Shown: in pieces, positions 1 through 5,197 of the stretch
Layout of the letters: every line of letters starts with the position of its first letter
How positions within the stretch are numbered: the stretch's first letter is position 1
Source: Bacteroidaceae bacterium
GTDB lineage: Bacteria; Bacteroidota; Bacteroidia; Bacteroidales; Bacteroidaceae
Assembly: GCA_017618515.1 (NCBI GenBank)
Contig: JAFZUB010000124.1
Span: 1 to 6,310, forward strand
Length of the DNA: 6,310 nucleotides
Reading direction: 5' to 3'
Program-made: the position numbers and the translations under genes
The notes under the pieces: generated by a model
What the model saw: the letters and a program-made list of their open reading frames with translations, nothing else
The model's database searches: none
What the model was told of the DNA's origin: nothing

Positions 1-357
1 ACACTTGACCCCGATGTGCGTATTCAGGGACAGGAGAATGCCTATAAGGAGGTGATAAAGACGGCCGTGGGTGGTGCCGCTGGCGTGATACACGCGGTGG
101 ACAGCGCCACAACGGACTGTCAACCTAACGATAACGTGGAGGCCCTGCGAGTGTTCATGCTCAACAAGAAGATTGAGGCTCGTCCCACATGGAAGCCAAT
201 GCACAAGCAGCCCGTGTATGCTGGGGCACCAGTATATACCAACAATATCGAAGAGGAACTCTTCAAGGTGGGCTTCTGTCTGCCTGCAGGGCCGTACGTC
301 AGCGATGACGACGTGAGGTATATCGTGGATTGTATCAAGGAAGCGTTATTATGCTAA
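1..357 (+). CDS. DegT/DnrJ/EryC1/StrS-family PLP aminotransferase, C-terminal part
   Basis: The reading frame is open from base 1, so the start and the PLP-binding lysine lie outside the window; about 118 residues are visible. The text matches the C-terminal third of nucleotide-sugar aminotransferases of the DegT/DnrJ/EryC1/StrS family: a central segment with ENAYKEV and VDSATTDCQPNDNVEALR, then KKIEARPTWKPMHKQPVY, and the closing FKVGFCLPAGPYVSDDDVRY. In this family the RP-W-PMH-QP region and the LP-G segment help form the substrate pocket near the dimer interface. Such enzymes transfer an amino group from glutamate to a keto-sugar nucleotide in the cytoplasm, for capsule, O-antigen or glycan synthesis. 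The exact sugar cannot be told from this fragment. The following gene is on the same strand after 66 bp but has its own promoter-like box, and a mannosidase is not an obvious pathway partner. Confidence 0.85.
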   Translation, partial: TLDPDVRIQGQENAYKEVIKTAVGGAAGVIHAVDSATTDCQPNDNVEALRVFMLNKKIEARPTWKPMHKQPVYAGAPVYTNNIEEELFKVGFCLPAGPYVSDDDVRYIVDCIKEALLC

Positions 358-384
358 AAATGGTGGATTTTGGAAATTATTTTG

Positions 385-392
385 TAACTTCG
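385..392 (+). promoter_or_regulatory. Probable Bacteroidota -7 box for the GH92 gene
   Basis: TAACTTCG matches the Bacteroidota primary sigma factor -7 consensus TAnnTTTG at all but one position. It lies in the context TTTGTAACTTCGCAGTCGCAAAG, split here as TTTG + TAACTTCG + CAGTCGCAAAG, which resembles many Prevotella promoters. A start of transcription near 398-402 would leave a leader of about 25 nt before the ATG at 424. No clean TTTG -33 box is seen at the usual 19-21 bp spacing; the best partial candidate is the TGGTGG at 361-366. There is no Shine-Dalgarno-like purine run before the ATG, which is normal for this phylum. Confidence 0.4.
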
Positions 393-423
393 CAGTCGCA
401 AAGTAGGAACTAATTTTATTATT

Positions 424-2613
424 ATGAAGATACGTTATTTTGTTTCTGTTGCAGCAGCGGTGCTGCTTGCTGTGAGCGCGTGGTCGAAGGACTACGCTAG
501 TTATGTGAACCCGATGATTGGTACGGACAACCACGGCCATGTGGCTGTGGGCGGCAGTGTGCCGTTCGGACTGGTGATGATGGGTCCGGTGAACATGAAG
601 CAGGGCTGGGACTGGTGCTCGGGCTACTGCGTGGACGACGATAAGATAATAGGCTTCAGCCCTATTCACCTCAGCGGTACGGGATGCTGCGACCTGGGTG
701 ATATCATCTTCATGCCTACCACTGGGGGCGTAAACAAATGGAGGGGTAGCGAGGACAGGCCTAACTCGGGCCACTCATCGCTGTTCCGCCACGAGACGGA
801 GACGGCAGAGCCGGGGTATTACAGCGTGATGCTCGACCGCTGGAACATTAAGGCAGAGATGACCGCCACTCCGCGCGTGGGATGGCAGCGCTACACATGG
901 CCCAAGGGCACCAAGGACCAGCGCTTCCTGATTGACCTGCACAACTCCATCGAGGACCGCGCCACGGACTGCGAGATAACATGGATAGACGACCACACAG
1001 TGGCCGGCCACCGCACCTCGACGGGCTGGGCATCACGCCACACGGTGTATTTCGTGGCTGAGTTCTCGAAGCCCATCAAGGAGTGGCGCGTGTTTGAGGA
1101 CGACCGCGAACAGCCGGGCAAGAGCCTGCGCAGCACCAATGCCTATGGTGAGATTAAGTTTGACAGCAGCCTGGGCGACGAGGTGGTGGTGAAGCTGGCT
1201 ATCTCCGGCGCTAGCGTAGAGGGTGCGATGAGCAACCTCAAGGCTGAGGTTAAGGCCTCCGACACCTTCGACAGCGTGAAGGCTGCCGCACGCCAGACAT
1301 GGAACGAGTGGCTGGGACTGGTGGACGCCGAGTTTACCTGCGACGACGACCAGGTGATATTCTACACCGCTCTCTACCACATGATGATGACTCCGTGGCT
1401 CTACTGCGACGCCAACGGCGAGTATGCCGGCAGCGACAAGAAGGTGCACAAGACCTCCGACTTCAAGAACTACACCACATGGAGCACATGGGACACCTAC
1501 CGCGCCTTCCATCCGCTGGCTACTCTGATACTGCCGCAGATGCAGAGGGACTGGGCGCTCTCGATACTGACGGTGAACAGGGAGCAGGGCTTCATGCCGA
1601 TATGGCAGTTTGTGGGCAACGAGACTGGCACGATGGTGGGTATATCGTCTGTGCCTATCCTGGCCGACATGGTGCTGAAGGGCTATGTGCCTGAGGAGTA
1701 TCAGGAGGAGGCCTTCCAGGCTATGAAGAAGACGATGCTGCGCGAGTTCCGCCAGCTGGAGTGGATGGAGCGCATAGGATACATACCCAACGAGGAGCAC
1801 GAGAGTGTGTCGAAGACGATGGAGTATTGCCTCGACGACTGGGCCGTGGCTCAGGTGGCCAAGAAGCTCGGCCACGAGGACGACTACAACCACTTCCTGC
1901 AGCGCAGCAAGGGTTATAAGAAGCTGTACGACCCCGCCACGGGATTCCCACGCTCAAAGAACAGCAAGGGCGAGTTCCTGTCGGTGGAGGGCTTCAACCC
2001 CAACAACCAGACACGCGACTACACCGAGGGCAACGCATGGCAGTATCTGTGGCTCGCTCCACACGATGTGGACGGACTGATTGAGCTGCTGGGCGGCAAG
2101 GAGCCTTTCGTGGAGAAGCTCGACGCTCTGTTTGTGGCTGACAGCGACCTCAACGAGGAGGCTCAGCTCGACATCGCCGGACTGGTGGGACAGTATGCTC
2201 ACGGCAACGAGCCCAGCCATCACATCGGATACCTATACAACTACGCCGGACGTCCCGACAAGACGCAGAAGATTCTGCGCGAGATAGTGTATAGCCAGTA
2301 TGGCACCGGCAAGGACGGCCTGGCAGGCAATGAGGACATGGGACAGATGTCGGCATGGTATCTGCTCACCGCCATGGGCTTCTATCAGGTGGAGCCGTGC
2401 GGTGGCAAGTATCAGTTTGGCAGCCCCATCGTGGCCAAGGCCAGCTTCAAGACGCAGCAGGGCAAGACATTCACTATCATTGCTCACAACAACTCAAGGG
2501 AGAACATCTATATCAAGAAGGTGAAGCTCAACGGCAAGCCGTATAAGAAGACCTACATCGACTATGCGGACATAGTGAAGGGCGGAACGCTGGAGTTCTT
2601 CATGGGAAAATAA
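424..2613 (+). CDS. GH92 family alpha-mannosidase, secreted
   Basis: A complete 729-residue protein, the usual length for glycoside hydrolase family 92, which are calcium-dependent exo-acting alpha-mannosidases (mostly alpha-1,2) working on yeast mannan or N-glycans. A Sec signal peptide (about residues 1-21, hydrophobic VAAAVLLAV) lacks a lipobox cysteine, so the enzyme is probably periplasmic. The N-terminal beta-sandwich (about 24-270) opens with YVNPMIGT and carries GGSVPFGLVMMGP and FSPIHLSGTGC. The C-terminal (alpha/alpha)6 barrel (about 280-720) carries WSTWDTYR (353-360), MEYCLDDW (466-473), YTEGNAWQY (533-541), HGNEPSHH (593-600) and GNEDMGQMSAWY (635-646). Glu535 in EGNAWQ corresponds by position to the family's general acid (Glu533 in BT3990), and the acidic GNED region belongs to the general-base and calcium site. 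All hallmarks are intact. No SusC/SusD genes are in view, so it may act alone or with remote loci. Exact linkage preference is not determinable. Confidence 0.95.
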   Translation: MKIRYFVSVAAAVLLAVSAWSKDYASYVNPMIGTDNHGHVAVGGSVPFGLVMMGPVNMKQGWDWCSGYCVDDDKIIGFSPIHLSGTGCCDLGDIIFMPTTGGVNKWRGSEDRPNSGHSSLFRHETETAEPGYYSVMLDRWNIKAEMTATPRVGWQRYTWPKGTKDQRFLIDLHNSIEDRATDCEITWIDDHTVAGHRTSTGWASRHTVYFVAEFSKPIKEWRVFEDDREQPGKSLRSTNAYGEIKFDSSLGDEVVVKLAISGASVEGAMSNLKAEVKASDTFDSVKAAARQTWNEWLGLVDAEFTCDDDQVIFYTALYHMMMTPWLYCDANGEYAGSDKKVHKTSDFKNYTTWSTWDTYRAFHPLATLILPQMQRDWALSILTVNREQGFMPIWQFVGNETGTMVGISSVPILADMVLKGYVPEEYQEEAFQAMKKTMLREFRQLEWMERIGYIPNEEHESVSKTMEYCLDDWAVAQVAKKLGHEDDYNHFLQRSKGYKKLYDPATGFPRSKNSKGEFLSVEGFNPNNQTRDYTEGNAWQYLWLAPHDVDGLIELLGGKEPFVEKLDALFVADSDLNEEAQLDIAGLVGQYAHGNEPSHHIGYLYNYAGRPDKTQKILREIVYSQYGTGKDGLAGNEDMGQMSAWYLLTAMGFYQVEPCGGKYQFGSPIVAKASFKTQQGKTFTIIAHNNSRENIYIKKVKLNGKPYKKTYIDYADIVKGGTLEFFMGK

Positions 2614-2641
2614 AAAAATGGGGCTGCGGCCCCATTTTTTT
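2612..2641 (+). terminator. Strong intrinsic terminator after the GH92 gene
   Basis: A perfect inverted repeat starts inside the mannosidase stop codon: seven A, then TGGGGC, loop TGCG (2625-2628), GCCCCA and seven T. The GC core followed by a T-run is a textbook intrinsic terminator for the + strand. Because the arms are fully symmetric (A7 and T7), it could also stop transcription arriving from the - strand side. Confidence 0.92.
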
Positions 2642-2688
2642 GGCTTAAAGGCTTAGTGGCTTAATAGCTTAAAGGCTTAGTGGCTTAG
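2641..2688 (+). repeat. Octamer tandem repeat (TGGCTTAR x6)
   Basis: Six consecutive 8-bp units read TGGCTTAA, AGGCTTAG, TGGCTTAA, TAGCTTAA, AGGCTTAG, TGGCTTAG. They can also be seen as two 24-bp higher-order copies, with a 21-bp perfect core at 2643-2663 and 2667-2687. The array begins at the last T of the terminator. No coding role is apparent. Confidence 0.85.
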
Positions 2689-2697
2689 ACGATTGAA

Positions 2698-2732
2698 CAT
2701 TAATTATCATATAATTTTATCATTAATTATCA
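2698..2732 (+). repeat. AT-rich 12-bp direct repeat
   Basis: CATTAATTATCA occurs at 2698-2709 and again at 2721-2732, separated by the AT-only stretch TATAATTTTAT. This belongs to the roughly 500-bp gene-free stretch between the terminator and the GxxExxY gene. It marks the junction between the octamer array and the first A-rich hairpin module. No function is evident. Confidence 0.6.
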
Positions 2733-2733
2733 G

Positions 2734-2891
2734 AAACAAAAACCACAAAAACACTTGTCTGTGCTGCATGCTCTGCGAGCATTGCCCATAGTAGCATGCC
2801 AAAGACCTGTTTAAGCGAGCTTAACCATCTCTTTGCCTTGCAACCATCGGCAGCCTACGGCTGTGCAGCACATCCAAGAAAAACCAAGAAA
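2734..2891 (+). repeat. Hairpin module A with A-rich flanks
   Basis: Left flank AAAAACCACAAAAACACTT (2738-2756) is followed by a terminal stem: CTTG-tc-TGTGCTGCA (2754-2768) pairs with TGCAGCACA-tc-CAAG (2864-2878), 13 of 15 positions. Inside are three perfect hairpins: ATGCTC-TGC-GAGCAT (2768-2782), TTAAGC-GA-GCTTAA (2811-2824) and CAGCC-TAC-GGCTG (2851-2863). The right flank is GAAAAACCAAGAAA (2878-2891). An inverted, related copy (about 90 percent identical over roughly 89 bp by eye) lies at 3568-3695. The longest perfect match between the two is 32 bp (2807-2838 with 3609-3640). It could be a miniature non-autonomous element or a structured RNA; the sequence does not decide. Confidence 0.8.
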
Positions 2892-2914
2892 AACTTTAAC
2901 GATAACGAAAACGA

Positions 2915-3070
2915 AAACAAAAACCACAAAAACACTTTCGTTCAGGCCGAGACTTTGTCTCTGATGCCGCAGCTGTATGCTTTTCCTTGCAAGCAAGCTC
3001 GCAGTAAAAGCATTCATCCGCACCATCATCCCCTACGGGATAAGACCAGAACGAAAGAAAAACCAAGAAA
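2915..3070 (+). repeat. Hairpin module B with the same flanks as module A
   Basis: The 23 bp at 2915-2937 are identical to those opening module A (2734-2756), and the closing GAAAAACCAAGAAA (3057-3070) is also identical. Between them the sequence is different, but the architecture is the same. A terminal stem CTTTCGTTC (2935-2943) pairs with GAACGAAAG (3049-3057). It encloses hairpins GAGAC-TTT-GTCTC (2949-2961), ATGCTTTT (2977-2984) with AAAAGCAT (3006-3013), and TCCC-CTAC-GGGA (3029-3040). No inverted copy of this module is present in the window. Confidence 0.75.
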
Positions 3071-3093
3071 TACCAATAGCTGTTTTTGTTTTT

Positions 3094-3131
3094 GCGCTTC
3101 GCACTCAGTCAAGAGTCGTGAGCGTTAGCTC
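3094..3131 (+). repeat. Small hairpins downstream of the GxxExxY gene
   Basis: GCG-CTT-CGC (3094-3102) and GAGC-GTTA-GCTC (3120-3131) lie between module B and the stop codon of the GxxExxY gene, which is read leftward. On the - strand the second hairpin directly follows the stop, but a U-run does not follow it, so a terminator role is doubtful. The mini-hairpin style resembles the units around the four-helix gene. Confidence 0.45.
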
Positions 3132-3133
3132 CA

Positions 3134-3592
3134 TTAAAAGGCAGAGATTGTCTTAGTGCTTACGTCATAGTAATACTTCTCGCATTGATCTTTAGCTGGA
3201 GCAAAATTATACAATATACCTATAGGTGTATTAGTCAGACGCATATAGTTCCACAGTTGTTGGCGTTGTTCAACTCCCAAAGAAGCGATGGCTTTACATT
3301 CCACTATTACATCTTCCTTGCAAAGGAAATCCATATAGTGCTTGTGGGATAGAGAATGGCCATGATAAGAAGCTTGGAAACAGTATTCTTTAACATGTGG
3401 CACATGCTTTTCATCCAGTGATATCTTAAGGGCTTCCTGATACATATACTCATTCAGCCATGGCCCTAATTCTCTGTGCACTTCCTGGCAACAACCAATG
3501 ATATCGTATATATGCTCTTTTATTTGGGCTAGACCTTCCACCTTTTCTCTAATGTGATTTTGGTTTTCCTCGTCTGTGATACACAGCCGCAC
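3134..3592 (-). CDS. GxxExxY family protein
   Basis: A 152-residue protein of the GxxExxY family (TIGR04256), a small family of unknown function with a PD-(D/E)xK nuclease-like core. Visible hallmarks are IYDIIGCCQEVHRELGP (28-44), the name-giving segment written here WLNEYMY (45-51), with Trp in place of the usual Gly, and the nuclease-like MDF plus VIVECKAI (Asp88, Glu98, Lys100). RQQLWNYMRLT and GILYNFAP follow, and the protein ends shortly after CEKYYYD. There is no ATG start. GTG at 3592 falls inside hairpin module C, so residues 1-12 would be repeat-derived. GTG at 3541 (residue 18) begins ten residues before the conserved core, lies outside the module, and may be the true start. Base composition is visibly more AT-rich than the mannosidase or ABC gene, which suits acquired DNA. 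A nuclease role is inference. Confidence 0.85.
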   Translation of the reverse strand: MRLCITDEENQNHIREKVEGLAQIKEHIYDIIGCCQEVHRELGPWLNEYMYQEALKISLDEKHVPHVKEYCFQASYHGHSLSHKHYMDFLCKEDVIVECKAIASLGVEQRQQLWNYMRLTNTPIGILYNFAPAKDQCEKYYYDVSTKTISAF

Positions 3593-3711
3593 GCTGTCTA
3601 TAGTTGCCAGGCAAAGAGATGGTTAAGCTCGCTTAAACAGACCTTTGACTTGCTACTATAGGGTAATGCTCGCAGAGCATGCTTCACAGACGAGGGTTTT
3701 CTTGGTTTTTC
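3557..3711 (-). repeat. Hairpin module C, inverted relative of module A
   Basis: Read on the - strand it has the A-rich left flank GAAAAACCAAGAAA (3711-3698), then a terminal stem with a perfect 12-bp outer part: CCTCGTCTGTGA pairs with TCACAGACGAGG (3684-3695 and 3568-3579). The right flank is GAAAACCAAAA. Internal hairpins ATGCTC-TGC-GAGCAT and TTAAGC-GA-GCTTAA are shared with module A. Relative to A, the outer stem changes from CTTG:CAAG to CTCG:CGAG, and a C-G pair becomes A-T, so pairing is kept while sequence changes. The module overlaps the 5' end of the GxxExxY reading frame. Confidence 0.8.
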
Positions 3712-3735
3712 TTTAATATTGCAACTTAAGCAAAT

Positions 3736-3756
3736 CGCCTCTCGCCTCTCGCCTAG
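3736..3756 (+). repeat. Heptamer repeat holding the stop codon of the beta-flower gene
   Basis: CGCCTCT, CGCCTCT and CGCCTAG run without gaps. The CTA of the last unit is the complement of the TAG stop (3753-3755) of the gene at 3753-4208, so the repeat begins at the gene end and continues into its 3' region. Confidence 0.75.
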
Positions 3757-4208
3757 AGGAACAGCGTGAGAAAGACGGCGGGGATGACACCATCGATGGT
3801 GTAGAGGACATCACCGGAGTAGGTGGAGTTGCCTCGATAGACCTTGTTGCCTACGACGGTGCGGAGGATACTGCCGGAGTAGGTGGTGTTGCCCTGATAG
3901 ATGTATTTGCCATCCCAGGTGTAGAGGATGCTGCCACTGTAGGTGGTATTGCCCTGATAGACTTTCTTGCCGTCGTAGGTGAGGACGATGTCACCGGAGT
4001 AGGTGCTGTTGCCCTTGAAGACGCACTTGCCGTTCCAGGTGTAGAGGATGTCGCCAGAGTAGGTGCTGTTACCCTTGAAGAGGTGCTTGCCATCCCAGGT
4101 ATAGACGATGTCACCGCTGTAGGTGCTGTTGCCACGATAGATCTTGGTGGCTGCGTTGATGGTGGCTGCCATAGCTATTGCCACGAGGAAAAGGATTAGT
4201 TTTTTCAT
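3753..4208 (-). CDS. Secreted six-repeat protein, 4-fold beta-flower type
   Basis: A 151-residue protein with a clear Sec signal peptide (MKKLILFLVAIAMAATINA, cleavage likely after residue 19) and no lipobox cysteine, so periplasmic or secreted. The mature part consists of a 20-residue unit repeated six times from residue 26: GN(S/T)TYSG(D/S)(I/V)LYT.DGK.(V/I)(F/Y)(K/Q/R). Units start at 26, 46, 66, 86, 106 and 126. The last drifts into a hydrophobic tail, VIPAVFLTLFL. This resembles the Bacteroidota 4-fold beta-flower proteins, whose short G-Y-SG-LYT-DG repeats form a small beta-propeller-like fold; their role is unknown. The family call is from memory of the repeat pattern. The ATG overlaps the tsaE stop (ATGA, 4205-4208), so the gene is probably translated by coupling from the tsaE message. 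The stop codon sits inside a heptamer repeat. Confidence 0.8.
   Translation of the reverse strand: MKKLILFLVAIAMAATINAATKIYRGNSTYSGDIVYTWDGKHLFKGNSTYSGDILYTWNGKCVFKGNSTYSGDIVLTYDGKKVYQGNTTYSGSILYTWDGKYIYQGNTTYSGSILRTVVGNKVYRGNSTYSGDVLYTIDGVIPAVFLTLFL
3774..4133 (-). repeat. 60-bp coding tandem repeat, six copies
   Basis: The DNA of the beta-flower gene repeats every 60 bp exactly, without indels; long stretches such as GAGTAGGTG and GTAGAGGAT recur at the same offset on the + strand. Conservation at DNA level beyond the protein pattern points to expansion by duplication or to gene conversion between units. Confidence 0.85.
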
Positions 4209-4672
4209 GATGGTAGTTGTATTAAAAGGTTACGTGATTGGTCGTCGTTGACGGTGATATGTACGCTCACTGTGTCGTCGGGCAGCAGGGGCTCTATCAG
4301 CTCGGGCCACTCGATGAAGCAGGGCTGTCCGCTGTAGATGTAGTCCTCGTAGCCGATGTCATAGACCTCAGCGAGCGACTTGATGCGGTAGAAGTCGAAA
4401 TGGTACAATATTGAAAATTGTTTTTTCTCTATTCTCTGTTCTCTATTCTCTATTATCTTATACTCGTTGACTATGGCGAAGGAGGGGGAGCCGGTGTGGT
4501 CTTCTACGCCGAGCAGCTGGCAGAGGGCGTTGATGAAGGTGGTCTTGCCTGCGCCCATGCCACCGTAGAAGGCGAAGATGCGGTAGTCCTCCAGCAATGG
4601 CAGGAACTCCTCTGCTGCCTTGCTGAGATCGTCTAAGGTCGGGATGTGTATTTGTAATGAGTTGCTAGGCAT
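4205..4672 (-). CDS. tsaE: tRNA t6A biosynthesis ATPase TsaE
   Basis: A 155-residue TsaE, the P-loop ATPase that binds the TsaB-TsaD pair and drives turnover in N6-threonylcarbamoyladenosine formation at tRNA position 37, in the cytoplasm. Visible are Walker A GGMGAGKTT (37-45), the switch-like TGSPSFAIVNEY (60-71), HFDFYRIKSLAEVYDIG (91-107) and FIEWPE (119-124). All core motifs are intact. One oddity is that the loop between NEY and HFDFYR is 19 residues long, where about 8 is usual. The extra residues IIENREQRIEKKQFSI are encoded by 7-bp tandem repeats (4407-4459). The start at 4672 gives the expected N-terminal strand before the P-loop. Its leader contains the AGAAGTTA hairpin array. The stop overlaps the next gene's ATG. 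Confidence 0.95.
   Translation of the reverse strand: MPSNSLQIHIPTLDDLSKAAEEFLPLLEDYRIFAFYGGMGAGKTTFINALCQLLGVEDHTGSPSFAIVNEYKIIENREQRIEKKQFSILYHFDFYRIKSLAEVYDIGYEDYIYSGQPCFIEWPELIEPLLPDDTVSVHITVNDDQSRNLLIQLPS
4407..4459 (-). repeat. Heptamer tandem repeat inside tsaE
   Basis: On the + strand the units are AATATTG, AAAATTG, a four-base TTTT, then TTCTCTA, TTCTCTG, TTCTCTA, TTCTCTA and the degenerate TTATCTT. On the coding strand the core is TAGAGAA repeated. The period of 7 rotates the reading frame at each unit; the unit in the stop-giving phase reads CAGAGAA (4432-4438). It encodes the extra loop of TsaE. Confidence 0.85.
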
Positions 4673-4687
4673 AAGTCGTGTGTTTTT

Positions 4688-4789
4688 AGAAGTTATCGCT
4701 TCGCTCAGAAGTTACCGCGCTGACGCGCTCAGAAGTTATCGGAGCCTTTGGCTCCTAGAAGTTATCGCGCTTCGCGCTAGACGATAGTC
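4688..4789 (+). repeat. Left AGAAGTTA-hairpin array (four units)
   Basis: Units start at 4688, 4707, 4731 and 4757, each with AGAAGTTA(T/C)CG, and each followed by a different short insert. Unit 2 has CGCG-CTGA-CGCG, unit 3 GGAGCC-TTT-GGCTCC, unit 4 GCGC-TTC-GCGC; unit 1 has only CGCTTCGCTC. Unit lengths are 19, 24, 26 and 22 bp. The array ends in AGACGATAGTC (4779-4789), nine bases before the four-helix stop codon. On the - strand it forms the leader of tsaE. The motif points rightward, toward the four-helix gene. Confidence 0.85.
4758..4789 (+). repeat. 32-bp direct repeat, left copy
   Basis: This stretch, from GAAGTTATCG through GACGATAGTC, matches 5269-5300 at 28 of 32 positions in the same orientation with no gap. 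The pair brackets the four-helix gene and its right-hand hairpin array. Confidence 0.75.
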
Positions 4790-4797
4790 AAATTGTG

Positions 4798-5184
4798 TTA
4801 ATCGAAATAGTCTTTGATTGCTTTATTGTCTATTATGGCTTGACAGTATGCGTTTAGTACGGTACTGAGTTTTTCTATCTTTGTGTTCAGACTGTCTGTT
4901 ATTTCATCGGTGTAGTAGCCTACGTCGTGCGCTAAAGTGATATAATAACGACATTCTTCAAGTGAGCCTTGTGCGATATTGAAGAAGCGTAGCTTATCGG
5001 CTTGTGAAAGTTTCTTGTATCCTTCGGCGATATTTGCAGCGATGGAAATGGCTGCTCTCTGAAACTGTGGAATCAGTGCGAACTTTTCATCGTCGGGAAA
5101 CAGGGGCTTTGTTTTGTAGAAGGCTAAGACAAAGTCATGTGCTTTTTGCCATGCCCTGACTTCGCGATAGGTTTTGCTGGCCAT
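4798..5184 (-). CDS. Four-helix bundle protein (S23/IVP family)
   Basis: A 128-residue protein of the four-helix bundle family (TIGR02436), known as the S23 or intervening-sequence protein because relatives are encoded in 23S rRNA intervening sequences; Avd of diversity-generating retroelements shares the fold. Hallmarks are REVRAWQKAHDF (7-18), FPDDEKFALIPQFQRAAIS (29-47), IAANIAEGYKKLS (48-60) and FFNIAQGSLEECRYY (67-81), followed by a fourth helix (about 94-118). Length and motif order are normal and the gene looks intact. Homologs form pentamers and some bind nucleic acid, but no function is established for such orphan copies. No reverse transcriptase or variable repeat is present here, so a retroelement link is not supported. 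The gene is isolated between inverted AGAAGTTA arrays and is more AT-rich than the ABC gene upstream, suggesting an inserted cassette between the ABC gene and tsaE. Confidence 0.92.
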   Translation of the reverse strand: MASKTYREVRAWQKAHDFVLAFYKTKPLFPDDEKFALIPQFQRAAISIAANIAEGYKKLSQADKLRFFNIAQGSLEECRYYITLAHDVGYYTDEITDSLNTKIEKLSTVLNAYCQAIIDNKAIKDYFD

Positions 5185-5197
5185 AATGGTATTGTCT

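Noticed and set aside
1033..1893. 286-residue open frame antisense to the GH92 gene
   Set aside because: It lies wholly opposite a clearly real, intact GH92 gene; its composition (His, Val and Leu-rich runs) is what the reverse complement of GC-rich coding DNA gives.
424..2613. Polysaccharide utilisation locus around the GH92 gene
   Set aside because: No SusC/SusD pair, regulator or other glycosidase is visible; the upstream gene is a sugar aminotransferase and the gene is closed by a strong terminator.
2796..3128. 110-residue + strand open frame across modules A and B
   Set aside because: It is made entirely of repeat-module sequence (hairpin arms and A-rich borders), has low-complexity Lys/Asn-rich composition and shows no known domain. 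It is best read as an accident of the repeats.
4688..4789. CRISPR-like array of repeats and spacers
   Set aside because: Constant parts are only about 10 bp, unit lengths vary from 19 to 26 bp, the variable parts are self-complementary palindromes and no cas gene is near.
4798..5184. Avd gene of a diversity-generating retroelement
   Set aside because: The four-helix protein has the fold, but no reverse transcriptase, template repeat or variable repeat is in the window, and the motifs are those of the general S23 family.
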